Shown: in pieces, positions 1-8,597 of the stretch
Numbering within the stretch: position 1 is the stretch's first letter
Layout: each line of letters starts with the position of its first letter
Source of the DNA: Neptunicella plasticusilytica
GTDB taxonomy: Bacteria > Pseudomonadota > Gammaproteobacteria > Enterobacterales > Alteromonadaceae
DNA: 64,000 nucleotides
Direction of reading: 5' to 3'
Assembly (NCBI RefSeq): GCF_047922965.1
Contig: NZ_CP150481.1
Location: 620,001-684,000 of the forward strand
The notes under the pieces: model-generated
The model's database searches: none
What the model saw: only the letters and a program-made list of their open reading frames with translations
Told to the model about the DNA's origin: nothing
Position numbers and translations under genes: made by a program

Positions 1-637
1 CTTTTAAACTGGCCGGGTCCTGTAACAATAGAAAAACAACCAATATTAGCGTTTGCAGGCTAATCACTAATAACAGTACCCAGGCGGCGCTATAAGGGAA
101 GGGCAAATTCAGGGCCAGGCTGGCTTCGCGCACCCATAGTGAGGTCAAAGCAAAAGAACTGCCGCAAGCCAAGCCCAATAATACGGTGTTAACAGATAAC
201 CCCCTGAAACCTTGCCGTGCACTCATTAAAAACACCGCAATACCGCCAATGATGACGCCGCCCCACCCCAGCATAGAAAGTGACGTCCCGAAAAATAGCA
301 TTCCTAATACGGCAGCCACCAGCGCCTCACTTTTTGCCAGTCCGGCACCGATGGCGTAGTTGTTCATTTTAAACAGTTTGACCATCAGGGCGGTGGCCAG
401 TATTTGCATCAGTGCTGCACCGACAACAAATCCGCTAAACGGGGCAGTGAACACGGGCACAGGTGCAGGCTGCCAGTAGTAGAGTAATCCCAGGTAAACC
501 GCAGCAACAGGGCTGGCCCACAGGAAGCGTGCCAGAGTCACACCAGTGACTTTCACTTCCTGGCCCAAGCGGCTCTGGAAGGCATTGCGCCACGACTGCA
601 TAAAAGCGGCCAGCAAAGTAAAGAAGATCCAAAGCAT
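1..637 (-). CDS. DMT/EamA-type membrane transporter, C-terminus cut by window edge
   Basis: Reading the minus strand from an ATG at 637 gives 212 codons without a stop up to the window start, so the gene continues outside. The product is almost entirely hydrophobic, with about six membrane segments visible and an N-terminus reading MLWIFFTLLAAFMQSWRNAF. The pattern of short alternating helices with a GAGLAKSEALVAAVLG stretch fits the drug/metabolite transporter (EamA) superfamily. A ribosome binding site (AGGAG) lies about 8 bases before the ATG. An internal open frame at 435-632 is a shadow in another phase. The substrate cannot be told from sequence. The family call is by eye. Confidence 0.75.
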   Translation of the reverse strand, partial: MLWIFFTLLAAFMQSWRNAFQSRLGQEVKVTGVTLARFLWASPVAAVYLGLLYYWQPAPVPVFTAPFSGFVVGAALMQILATALMVKLFKMNNYAIGAGLAKSEALVAAVLGMLFFGTSLSMLGWGGVIIGGIAVFLMSARQGFRGLSVNTVLLGLACGSSFALTSLWVREASLALNLPFPYSAAWVLLLVISLQTLILVVFLLLQDPASLK

Positions 638-720
638 GGATATCTCCTGATATTTGGTAACGTTAAACTACAGTGGCGTTATTCAAGTGTCAGCCGTTGC
701 ACGGGCAGGGAAGCGATCGG

Positions 721-1335
721 TCAAAATGTCACATCCTTAATTTTAACCGGATGTTGCAGAATTTGGCCCTGGGTATAGGCCTCGTCGGTTGTGACGGTAT
801 CCTGTATTTGATGGATTTGTTTCACCACATCCATTCCTTCAACAACCCGCCCAAATGCGGCAAAACCTTGGCCGTCCTTGTTACGTGTGCCACCAAAATC
901 CAGTGATGGCTGAGCACCAATGCAGATAAAAAATGCCGATGTGGCGGTGTCAGGCTCAGCCCGCGCCATCGATAGCGTACCATCGAGATGTCTAATCCCG
1001 GTAGTTTGGGTGGTTTCCAGTTTAATCGCCGGGAAGTCTTTGAATTCGGGGTTGGCACCGCCCTGAATGACTTCAATTTTAGGCTCGCCATTATCATTGT
1101 CCAGACGCACAACGCGGTAAAACTCGCCACCTTTAAAACCTCCAGCCTTGATATAGCGTAAGAAGTTGGCGCTGCTAATCGGCGCCTTATCGCTATATAA
1201 CTCGATTTTGATGTCACCCTGTTCAGTCTGCATCGTAATAAGCTGATTTTTAGCCTGGGCTGTGTGGCTTAGCAAGCTGGATAATAACAAGCAAAGAACC
1301 AGATTGGTTGTGGATAAAATAGCGGAAATTTTCAC
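721..1335 (-). CDS. Periplasmic cyclophilin-type peptidyl-prolyl cis-trans isomerase
   Basis: 204 residues. Residues 1-28 form a signal peptide ending in TAQA, so the protein should act in the periplasm, isomerising X-Pro bonds during folding. The cyclophilin domain fills residues 32-200: an opening strand GDIKIELYSDKAPISSANFL, an FYRVV segment that carries the family's catalytic-loop arginine, GTLSMARAEPDTATSAFFI, and GFAAFGRVVEGMDVV near the end. The length is normal for exported cyclophilins. The start is a GTG at 1335 with only a weak upstream ribosome site; it is chosen because it gives a complete signal peptide. It is divergent from the M20 hydrolase gene. Confidence 0.9.
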   Translation of the reverse strand: MKISAILSTTNLVLCLLLSSLLSHTAQAKNQLITMQTEQGDIKIELYSDKAPISSANFLRYIKAGGFKGGEFYRVVRLDNDNGEPKIEVIQGGANPEFKDFPAIKLETTQTTGIRHLDGTLSMARAEPDTATSAFFICIGAQPSLDFGGTRNKDGQGFAAFGRVVEGMDVVKQIHQIQDTVTTDEAYTQGQILQHPVKIKDVTF

Positions 1336-1530
1336 GGCAAATAGTCCAATAAAGTCATGATGATTGAATCTTTTCAGCTTACCGATTTAGTTAATTGTTG
1401 GCGAGCGATGCAGCGATTATTTATTCAAATCATAGTCGAAATTAGCTTGTGCCTTAAAGCTAAGCTATTGTATGAAAAAGTTATTATCAGACTTTCTTTC
1501 CCTACACATAATAATAGACAGGACAATATA

Positions 1531-2817
1531 ATGAAAAAAATCCTCCTTGTTATGCTTTGTTTGGCCACATTTCATGCGCAGGCAGATAAAGTTTCTGAGC
1601 GAGCCGATGAGCTTGAAGCCCAAGTGATAAAATGGCGACGCCACTTTCATCAGTATCCCGAATTATCTAACCGTGAATTCCAGACTGCCGCGTATATCGA
1701 AAAATATCTGCGTGGCTTGGGGCTGGACGTCAAAACCGGCATTGCGAAAACCGGAGTGGTAGCACTGCTGGATTCTGGTAAGCCGGGACCCACTGTCGCA
1801 CTTCGCGCCGATATGGATGGTTTACCGGTTAAAGAAATCAATGATTTACCGTTTAAATCCGGGCAAACCTCGGAATTTAATGGCAACAGCGTACCGGTAA
1901 TGCATGCCTGTGGCCACGATACCCATATGGCGATGCTAATGGGGGCGGCTAAAATACTTACCGAAATGAAATCGTCGTTATCCGGCAAAGTGAAGTTTAT
2001 TTTCCAGCCGGCCGAAGAAGGTGCGCCTCCCGGAGAGAAGGGTGGAGCCGAAGTAATGGTCACCGAAGGGGTAATGAAAGGCGTGGATGTGGTGTTCGGC
2101 CTGCATATTAGTTCAGATACTGATGTGGGAGTGGTGGAGTATCGTAGCGGCGGCATTATGGCGGCTGTCGAACCCTTTAAAGTGGTGATAAAAGGCAAAC
2201 AATCCCACGGCGCTTATCCCTGGTTAAGTGTTGATCCTGTTGTTACAGCGGCACAGGTCATTATGGGATTGCAGACCATTACCAGCCGGGAAATTAATCT
2301 GCTCGACGGTGCCGCGGTGGTCACCATTGGATCTATTCACGGCGGTAATCGCTCCAATATTATCCCCGAACAGGTTGAACTGGTCGGAACCATTCGTACC
2401 TTAAATCAACAAGCGCGTGAGCATATGTATGATGCTGTACCACGCAAGATAAATAACATTGTTGCCAGCATGGGGGCAGAAGCCGAGATTACCTTGCCGC
2501 TTGATTACAGTTATCCGGTGACTTATAACGAGCCGGCGTTAATGAACAAAATGTTGCCTACATTGGAACGCACAGCAGGGAAAGACAAAGTCGAACTGGT
2601 TAATGCTGTTACCGGAGCCGAAGATTTTTCTTTTTTCCAAAACGAAGTGGCAGGCTTGTATCTGTTTGTGGGCGGCAAAGCGCTGGATATGCCCAAAAGC
2701 GAAGCGCCAGGCCATCATACCCCTTATTTCCAGATTGACGAAAGCGGTATGAAACTGGGAGTTAAACTGTTGAGTAATTTAACCCTGGATTATATGCGCG
2801 CAGCCAAGCCTGAATAG
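1531..2817 (+). CDS. Exported M20-family metal-dependent amidohydrolase
   Basis: 428 residues from the ATG at 1531. An upstream in-frame start at 1357 is rejected because the signal peptide (MKKILLVMLCLATFHAQA) begins here, with AGGA just upstream. The M20D metal ligands are visible: D94 in RADMDG, C127 and H129 in HACGHD, the E162-E163 pair in FQPAEEG, H192 in GLHIS, and a C-terminal GHHTP. This matches aminoacylase/hippurate hydrolase-like enzymes that cleave N-acyl amino acids. The exact substrate is unknown. The next gene, another exported amidohydrolase, starts 13 bases downstream, so the two are probably co-transcribed and may share a role in using acylated amino compounds. Confidence 0.88.
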   Translation: MKKILLVMLCLATFHAQADKVSERADELEAQVIKWRRHFHQYPELSNREFQTAAYIEKYLRGLGLDVKTGIAKTGVVALLDSGKPGPTVALRADMDGLPVKEINDLPFKSGQTSEFNGNSVPVMHACGHDTHMAMLMGAAKILTEMKSSLSGKVKFIFQPAEEGAPPGEKGGAEVMVTEGVMKGVDVVFGLHISSDTDVGVVEYRSGGIMAAVEPFKVVIKGKQSHGAYPWLSVDPVVTAAQVIMGLQTITSREINLLDGAAVVTIGSIHGGNRSNIIPEQVELVGTIRTLNQQAREHMYDAVPRKINNIVASMGAEAEITLPLDYSYPVTYNEPALMNKMLPTLERTAGKDKVELVNAVTGAEDFSFFQNEVAGLYLFVGGKALDMPKSEAPGHHTPYFQIDESGMKLGVKLLSNLTLDYMRAAKPE

Positions 2818-2830
2818 AAAGAGAAAAAGC

Positions 2831-4480
2831 ATGAAAAAACTTATCTGCATTGGGCTCTATGGCCTGTTTGTAATGTTTAGCCACAGTAGTTTGGCCCAAG
2901 TCACCTTGTGGTATAACGCCAAAGGTTATGGGTTTGACCCGCAACGCGCCTTAGTGAGATTTGAGGCGCTGGCGGTAGAAAAAGGTAAAGTACTGGAGGT
3001 GGGCGATAATGCTATTCAACAGCGTTATCCGGATGCCAAACAGGTTGATTTGAAAGGAAAATCGATATTACCCGGATTAATCGATGCGCATGCCCACTTT
3101 ATGGGGCTGGGTTACAGCTTGCTGGAAGCCGATGTGCGGGATATTCGCAGTAAGCTGGCCACAGTGAAGGCGGTGGCTTCGTTTGCCAAGCAAAATCCGG
3201 ATTTGGACTGGGTAAGGGGTGGTGGCTGGAATCAGGTGTTGTGGCCGGAAAATGACTTCCCCAATGCCACCGATCTGGATGAATTTATCCAGAACCGACC
3301 GGTGTGGCTGGAACGGGTCGACGGGCACGCCGGTTGGGCCAACAGTCTGGCGTTAAAAATGGCCGGGATAGATGAAAGTACTCTGGATCCTCCGGGAGGA
3401 CAGATTCTGCGCGACAGCAAAGGTAAACCTAGCGGAATATTAATCGACAATGCCATGCAGCTAATACAGGAAAAACTGCCTAAATACGATGCCAATAGCT
3501 TTAACTTGGCCTTTGAGGCCGCGCAATCCCACTTGCTGGAACTGGGCATTACCTCATTGCATGATGCCGGTATCGAAAAAGATGTTTACGACTTTTACCA
3601 GCATCAGCTGGCAGAACATCAGTTAAAACTGCGTATTTACGCCATGATCGCCGGTTGGGATACCGATTTACTGCCCATGCTGGAAAAGGGCTTTATTCAG
3701 GACGATAAGGATTTGTTGTCTATTCGCAGCGTCAAACTGGTCGCTGATGGTGCGCTGGGCAGTCGTGGCGCAGCATTGCTTGAGCCTTACTCTGATGATC
3801 ATGACAATACCGGTTTAATGGTCACCTCCGAGCAGCAACTGAGCCAGTTGTACGAACAGATTATCAAGCGTGGATTCCAGCTTAATGTGCATGCTATCGG
3901 CGACCGCGCCAACCGGATTGCACTGGATCAATATGCCGCCACATATCAGAAAGTCGGCGGCCGAGATTTACGTCATCGAATTGAACATGCACAAATTATT
4001 AATCCGGCAGACATCCCGCGGTTTAAGCAGCTTAATTTGATTGCATCGATGCAACCAACCCATGCCACCAGTGATAAAAACATGGCCGGTGATCGTTTGG
4101 GTAAGGAAAGACTGAAAGGCGCTTATGCCTGGCACAGCATGTTAGCTCAGGGCACTATTGTGGCGGCCGGTTCGGATTTCCCGGTGGAGCTGGCCAATCC
4201 GTTTTTTGGATTACATGCAGCGGTGACCCGCCAGGATCGCGATAATCAACCTAGACAGGGTTGGTTACCTGAGCAAAAAATGACGCTGGAACAGGCGTTG
4301 CGCGCGTTTACCGCAGACGCGGCCTACGCCGCCTTTCAGGAAGACAGAATAGGAAGCTTGAGCAAAGGTCAGTGGGCTGATTTTATTGTGGTGGACAGGG
4401 ATATTTTTGCCATCCCGGAACAGGATCTTTGGAAGCCCAAAGTGTTGCAAACTTGGGTGGCAGGAGAGCAGCAGTTTTAA
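2831..4480 (+). CDS. Exported amidohydrolase-3 (YtcJ-like) family protein
   Basis: 549 residues with a signal peptide (about 1-22, ending SSLAQ). The amidohydrolase-3 pattern is clear: the metal-binding HAH at residues 87-89 in LPGLIDAHAHF, a central HDAG segment, RSVKLVADGALGSRGA, NVHAIGDRANRIALD, RIEHAQ, and a terminal SDFPVE. Proteins of this type hydrolyse amide or related bonds in poorly defined substrates. Length and domain order are normal. It lies 13 bases after the M20 hydrolase and probably forms a two-gene operon with it. It ends convergently with mgsA. Confidence 0.87.
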   Translation: MKKLICIGLYGLFVMFSHSSLAQVTLWYNAKGYGFDPQRALVRFEALAVEKGKVLEVGDNAIQQRYPDAKQVDLKGKSILPGLIDAHAHFMGLGYSLLEADVRDIRSKLATVKAVASFAKQNPDLDWVRGGGWNQVLWPENDFPNATDLDEFIQNRPVWLERVDGHAGWANSLALKMAGIDESTLDPPGGQILRDSKGKPSGILIDNAMQLIQEKLPKYDANSFNLAFEAAQSHLLELGITSLHDAGIEKDVYDFYQHQLAEHQLKLRIYAMIAGWDTDLLPMLEKGFIQDDKDLLSIRSVKLVADGALGSRGAALLEPYSDDHDNTGLMVTSEQQLSQLYEQIIKRGFQLNVHAIGDRANRIALDQYAATYQKVGGRDLRHRIEHAQIINPADIPRFKQLNLIASMQPTHATSDKNMAGDRLGKERLKGAYAWHSMLAQGTIVAAGSDFPVELANPFFGLHAAVTRQDRDNQPRQGWLPEQKMTLEQALRAFTADAAYAAFQEDRIGSLSKGQWADFIVVDRDIFAIPEQDLWKPKVLQTWVAGEQQF

Positions 4481-4488
4481 ATAAACAG

Positions 4489-4527
4489 TAGCGGGTGAAT
4501 GGTGGGATTTTGACTCCAAACCCGCTA
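4489..4527. terminator. Inverted repeat between convergent genes, possible terminator
   Basis: TAGCGGGT at 4489-4496 pairs with ACCCGCTA at 4520-4527 across a 23-base loop. It lies between the stops of the amidohydrolase and mgsA. There is no clean T-run, so a terminator role is only suggested by position. Confidence 0.3.
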
Positions 4528-4556
4528 TCCGTGCAACTCTTATATCGATTTTAACC

Positions 4557-4964
4557 TTAATAAATCGGAACTTCGCGTTTGTATTGCATATTTTCCAGTG
4601 ACTCGATACCAAACATAAGATCCGCACTGGCACGGTTACAGGCAACCGGGATATTCCATACTGAACATAGACGCAATAGCGCTTTAACATCAGGGTCATG
4701 AGGAGCAGGATTCAGCGGGTCCCAGAAAAATACCAGCGCATCCAACCCACCTTCTGAAATTAACGCACCAATTTGCTGATCGCCGCCTAAGGGGCCACTT
4801 TTGTAACGATGTACAGGTAGTTGCAAGGCATCTGCAACCAGTCCGCCAGTGGTGCCGGTGGCGACCAGTTTATGGCCTTCCAACCTATTTTTATGGGTCA
4901 GAGCCCAGTCGATTAAATCTTTCTTTTTATGATCATGGGCGACCAAAGCGATGGTTTTCTGCAT
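4557..4964 (-). CDS. mgsA: Methylglyoxal synthase
   Basis: 135 residues matching the MgsA family along its whole length: IALVAHDHKK at the start, ATGTTGGL for the phosphate site, SGPLGGDQQIGALIS with the catalytic aspartate (D62), FFWDPLNPAPHDPDVKALLRL, and VWNIPVACNRASAD. MgsA converts dihydroxyacetone phosphate to methylglyoxal and phosphate in the cytoplasm, a bypass used when sugar phosphates build up. It lacks the N-terminal extension of about a dozen residues found in the E. coli enzyme, which is common. It stands alone, convergent with the preceding amidohydrolase gene. Confidence 0.96.
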   Translation of the reverse strand: MQKTIALVAHDHKKKDLIDWALTHKNRLEGHKLVATGTTGGLVADALQLPVHRYKSGPLGGDQQIGALISEGGLDALVFFWDPLNPAPHDPDVKALLRLCSVWNIPVACNRASADLMFGIESLENMQYKREVPIY

Positions 4965-5022
4965 GCGTTAACCTTTCAATAATGCTATCTGCTTGTTTAT
5001 TTGCGCATTATTGAAGCAGAGT

Positions 5023-6552
5023 TCAAAAAGATAATCTACTCAATAAATGTTGTTTTGGTAACGCCTGAAAGCTATCCAGTTTATGTAATTTGGTATCGGC
5101 ATGTCGATTCACAAAATCTCCCCGACAGGGATCAAACCGATAATCCTGCTGCCATTGGTCTATATTGGCGGCTATCTGCTTGATTGCATCTACAATGTTA
5201 TGCGCTTCCTGGTCGGTACTGGTGGGGTGCAGTGAGACCCTGACCCAACCGGGTTTGTCGGTTAAATCACCATTGTCGATTTTATTGGTAATATTTTGGG
5301 ATTTGGATTCACTGACATTAAGTAAAATGTGCCCGTAGGTGCCTGCACAGGAACAACCGCCTCGCGTCTGGATGCCGAATTTGTCATTCAGCAAGCGCAC
5401 GATCAAATTGTAATGCACGTCGGGAATGTAGAAAGATACGATGCACAGTCGTTGGCGAATATCCGGCTCCAGCATAACGACGTTAGGGATATCATCCAGC
5501 CCGTCCATTAATATATCCACCAGTTGCTGTTCCCGCTTGGCAATATTACCTGTGCCAATTTCCTGTTTAAGCTTGATTGCCAGAGCGGCCTTGATGGTTT
5601 GTAAAAAGCCTGGTGTACCGCCATCTTCCCGTACTTCAATATCGTCAAAAAAGCCCTGTTTCCCCCACGGGTTGGTCCAACTGACGGTACCGCCGCCGGG
5701 CTGGTCAGGTATTTTATTGGTATAGAGTTTGCGGTTAAACAGCATTATGCCACTGCTGCCCGGCCCACCCAGGAATTTGTGCGGCGACAGGAAAATTGCA
5801 TCCAGACGCGCATCCTCATCCTGAGGGTGCATATCAATGTCCACATAGGGCGCGGAACAGGCAAAATCCACAAAACAGATCCCATTATGTTGGTGCATGA
5901 TTTTGGCTAATTGGTGGTAATCGGTCTTGATACCGGTGACATTACTGCAGGCAGTGAAAGAGCCTATTTTTAGTGGTCGGTCAGCATAATGTGCAAGCAA
6001 TTGCTTAAGATGCTCGACATCCGGTAACCCGTGCTGATTGGGTTTTATCACTTCAACTGTGACTTCACAGGTGTTCCAGGTTGTCTGGTTGGAGTGATGT
6101 TCCATATGGGTAATAAATACTACCGGCTTTTCATGCTCAGCTATCTGGATCCGGTCTTGCCATTTCTCGGCAATCCTTAGGCCCAGGATGCGCTGCAACT
6201 TGTTGATCACCGTTGTCATACCCGAACCGCTGCTGATCAGTATGTCATCCTGATTGGCATTGACATGCTGCTTGATAATTTTCTGTGCATCGTGGTAGGC
6301 GGTGGTCATGGTGGTGCCGGTCAGATTGGTCTCGGTATGGGTATTGGCCACGTAGGGACCAAGATAGTCAGTAATAAACTGTTCAATAGGGCGATAAAGT
6401 TTGCCGCTGGCCGTCCAGTCAGCATAAATAATATCGCGTTTTTTGCCGTTGATCTGATGAGTCAGTTTTTGCCCGATGATATGTGGGCGGAAACGGGTAA
6501 ACAGTTTTTCGGTTGACATAGCTGATAGCACATAGGTAGATAACTTATGCAT
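5023..6552 (-). CDS. Class V PLP-dependent aminotransferase / cysteine desulfurase-like enzyme
   Basis: Up to 509 residues, with the fold-type I class V pattern: ISSGSGMTTVINKL in the cofactor phosphate loop, H-x-E-H-H-S-N at residues 150-155, the PLP-ring aspartate D229 in CFVDFACSAPY, and Schiff-base lysine K259 in LSPHKFLGG. A GGCSCAG segment near residue 397 resembles the active-cysteine loop of selenocysteine lyase/cysteine desulfurase relatives. No bound substrate can be assigned. A second start (MSTEKLF, at 6519) is equally possible because neither has a clear ribosome site. The Lrp-type regulator lies 80 bases upstream on the same strand and is likely to control it. Confidence 0.85.
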   Translation of the reverse strand: MHKLSTYVLSAMSTEKLFTRFRPHIIGQKLTHQINGKKRDIIYADWTASGKLYRPIEQFITDYLGPYVANTHTETNLTGTTMTTAYHDAQKIIKQHVNANQDDILISSGSGMTTVINKLQRILGLRIAEKWQDRIQIAEHEKPVVFITHMEHHSNQTTWNTCEVTVEVIKPNQHGLPDVEHLKQLLAHYADRPLKIGSFTACSNVTGIKTDYHQLAKIMHQHNGICFVDFACSAPYVDIDMHPQDEDARLDAIFLSPHKFLGGPGSSGIMLFNRKLYTNKIPDQPGGGTVSWTNPWGKQGFFDDIEVREDGGTPGFLQTIKAALAIKLKQEIGTGNIAKREQQLVDILMDGLDDIPNVVMLEPDIRQRLCIVSFYIPDVHYNLIVRLLNDKFGIQTRGGCSCAGTYGHILLNVSESKSQNITNKIDNGDLTDKPGWVRVSLHPTSTDQEAHNIVDAIKQIAANIDQWQQDYRFDPCRGDFVNRHADTKLHKLDSFQALPKQHLLSRLSF

Positions 6553-6634
6553 TATTTTGAATTAATTTACTATGAAAGTAAAATTAAATGGAATTAAATT
6601 CCCATTTATTGGGATTTGTGTGTTTCATTGTTCC

Positions 6635-7090
6635 TTACAAGTGGGCTAATGGTAATTGTGTGGTGCTTTTAATGGTTTCCATCACAAAACTGGCACTCAC
6701 GTCGTGCAAATCGGCTTCAATCAGGCGTTTATATAACTGATCATAACCGCGCATGTCGGGTACTACAGCATGGAGCAAATAATCCAGTTCTCCACTCATG
6801 CGGTACACACCGATGATTTCAGCAATATCAGTAACGATGGAACAAAATTTCTCATACCATTCACTATTGTGTTGGTTGGTTTTAATCGAAATAAACACCG
6901 ACAAACCCAGGTTCAGTTTGTCTTTATTGAGCAAGGTGACGCTGCCCAACACGATACCGTCTTCTTCCAGTTTCTGTATCCGTCGCCAGCAGGCGGTTTT
7001 GGACAAGCCGACATTGTCTGCGACTTCCGCTACTGACAAGCGAGCATCGGTTTGAAGGGTTTGGAGTATTTGCTTATCGATATTGTCCAT
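6635..7090 (-). CDS. Lrp/AsnC-family transcriptional regulator
   Basis: 151 residues. An N-terminal winged helix-turn-helix (about 1-60, DARLSVAEVADNVGLSKTAC) is followed by the ligand-binding RAM domain (VFISIKTNQ, GVYRMSGELDYLLHAVVP). This is the full length for the family. Such proteins sense amino acids and often control a neighbouring amino-acid gene. Here that is the class V PLP enzyme directly downstream, so a role in amino-acid turnover is a reasonable inference. Confidence 0.93.
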   Translation of the reverse strand: MDNIDKQILQTLQTDARLSVAEVADNVGLSKTACWRRIQKLEEDGIVLGSVTLLNKDKLNLGLSVFISIKTNQHNSEWYEKFCSIVTDIAEIIGVYRMSGELDYLLHAVVPDMRGYDQLYKRLIEADLHDVSASFVMETIKSTTQLPLAHL

Positions 7091-7153
7091 GCTGTTCCGA
7101 TGTTAAGTGAAGGGGTAAATGAATATATCAGAGATCATCAAAATCAACAGCCC

Positions 7154-7184
7154 CGGGGGCAGTTCGGCGCCCGTTTTTTCTTTT
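7154..7184 (+). terminator. Terminator-like hairpin with T-run, no gene before it
   Basis: CGGGGGC (7154-7160) pairs, with one mismatch, with GCGCCCG (7167-7173), followed by TTTTTTCTTTT. On the plus strand this reads as an intrinsic terminator, but the only upstream gene is on the minus strand. It may end a small RNA or attenuate the following gene. Confidence 0.35.
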
Positions 7185-7277
7185 AAAACAAAAGTCTATG
7201 CAATAAAAAACGCTTTGTAGTACAATCTTTGTCCAATTATGGCCTGATCTGATGTCTGTTGTAGCAGGAAAGTAGTA

Positions 7278-7874
7278 ATGATGAAAAAAATACTAGCAAT
7301 GATGTTGTTTTACATGGCGTCTTCCCATGCCGCGTTAATTGTTGATACCGGAACTCCCACCGATACTAATGGTGCTGATCTTTATCAGTATCAATATTTT
7401 GCTGCACAGTTCAATCTCGATCAAAGTGAAACTATATCTTCCATTCAGGGTTACTTTTCTAATCAGTGGGGAAGTGGTACGGGGACAATGGATATCGCTA
7501 TAACAGCTGATGTAGCTGGTAAGCCGTCGACTAATTTATTTTTTTCCAGCATCAGTCTGGATGCGGGACAAGCACTAGACTGGTATGGATTGTCCAGCCT
7601 TGACTGGCTTTTGCAGGCGGGGACTTACTGGGTAACCTTTATTCCTACCTCTGTCGATTTTTATGGCTTGGTTCCAGGTAGCGCTCCGCTGCCGTTAGAA
7701 CATTACCTATTGACGGATTTTAGCGGTAACTGGGGTCAATGGAGTAATTTTGCCGCCGGTATCAGGATTGAGTCTGGAGTGACTTCGGTACCTGAAAGCA
7801 CTATGTTGATGTTGTTTATTTCCGGCCTATTGGGATTATCTGCGGTTCGTTCCCGTGCATCACGTAGTGCATAA
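7278..7874 (+). CDS. Exported PEP-CTERM-like anchored protein of unknown function
   Basis: 198 residues. A signal peptide (1-18, ending SSHA) is followed by a beta-rich domain of about 150 residues with no recognised family. The tail from residue 170 has the three-part PEP-CTERM layout: a VPES motif, a hydrophobic helix (TMLMLFISGLLGLSAV) and an arginine-containing end (RSRASRSA). The usual signal is VPEP, so this is a variant. Such tails are sorted by exosortase systems, usually in bacteria that make an exopolysaccharide matrix. No exosortase is in this window. The next gene starts 24 bases downstream. Confidence 0.7.
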   Translation: MMKKILAMMLFYMASSHAALIVDTGTPTDTNGADLYQYQYFAAQFNLDQSETISSIQGYFSNQWGSGTGTMDIAITADVAGKPSTNLFFSSISLDAGQALDWYGLSSLDWLLQAGTYWVTFIPTSVDFYGLVPGSAPLPLEHYLLTDFSGNWGQWSNFAAGIRIESGVTSVPESTMLMLFISGLLGLSAVRSRASRSA

Positions 7875-7898
7875 CTAGCTGCGTAACGGATAGTCAGT

Positions 7899-8279
7899 AT
7901 GTGGTTGACTAAACTGCATTGGCGCATACTGGCTTTACTGTTTCTGATGTTGGGCCTGATAGGCATTCCGTTACCAGGACTGCCCACCGTTCCCTTTATC
8001 CTGTTATCAGCCTGGGCCGGCAGTAAAGGTTGGCCTGCTTTAGAAAACTGGTTGCTGAATCACCCTATCTTTGGAGAGTCCATCAAACAATGGCGTAGAT
8101 ATGGTGCTATTCCTATCAAAGCCAAAATCCTGTCTTCACTTATGATGTTGCTCAGCGCAATTATTTTTTGGCTGACCGAGTATCGTCTTTATTTCAAAAT
8201 AGGTCTTAGTCTAATGTTTGTCGCAGTCGCGATATGGATTTGGCGAAGGCCTGATAGTACGGATACAAACGAATCCTGA
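7899..8279 (+). CDS. DUF454 (YbaN-like) inner membrane protein
   Basis: 126 residues with the DUF454 pattern: an N-terminal hydrophobic segment followed by GLIGIPLPGLPTVPFILLSAWAGSKGW, a NHPIFGESIKQWR stretch, and two more membrane helices. The function of the family is unknown. It lies 24 bases after the PEP-CTERM-like gene and may be co-transcribed with it, though the products have no obvious functional link. Confidence 0.85.
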   Translation: MWLTKLHWRILALLFLMLGLIGIPLPGLPTVPFILLSAWAGSKGWPALENWLLNHPIFGESIKQWRRYGAIPIKAKILSSLMMLLSAIIFWLTEYRLYFKIGLSLMFVAVAIWIWRRPDSTDTNES

Positions 8280-8349
8280 TAAGTGATCGCTGCATCTATT
8301 ATTGATGAGTAGTGATAACAATAAAAGGTAGAATCAAAGAAGGGAATAT

Positions 8350-8436
8350 TGGTGCAGATGGGGAGACTTGAACTCCCACGACCGTTAGGCCACTAGCACC
8401 TGAAGCTAGCGTGTCTACCAATTCCACCACATCTGC
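8350..8436 (-). tRNA. tRNA-Leu (CAG anticodon)
   Basis: 87 bases including an encoded CCA end. The acceptor stem pairs GCAGATG (8436-8430) with CATCTGC (8360-8354). The anticodon stem is CTAGC/GCTAG around the loop TTCAGGT, giving anticodon CAG. The T arm contains GTTCAAGTC. A long variable arm is present, as expected for a class II leucine tRNA. Confidence 0.97.
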
Positions 8437-8449
8437 AAGAGGCCGCGAT

Positions 8450-8477
8450 TCTATACTGGTTAAATCGAATTGAAAAG
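8450..8477 (-). promoter_or_regulatory. Likely promoter of tRNA-Leu
   Basis: On the minus strand a TATAGA box (8455-8450) followed by a GC-rich discriminator lies just before the tRNA 5' end. The -35 region (TTTTCA or similar) is weak, so only the -10 element is convincing. Confidence 0.4.
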
Positions 8478-8597
8478 TCCTGAGCGAAAAAAGTTGTAAT
8501 AAAATCGAATATTGCAGGATTCTTGGCCACTTGGCTTGTAATTGATGCTATACGCCCCAAGCTATTGAAACAAATAAACAACCAGAAAATGTAATTT

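Noticed and set aside
435..632. 65-codon minus-strand frame starting MDLLYFAG
   Set aside because: It is out of phase with the clearly membrane-like transporter frame that starts at 637 and covers it.
1357..1530. N-terminal extension of the M20 hydrolase
   Set aside because: It would place 58 residues before a complete signal peptide and its start has no ribosome site.
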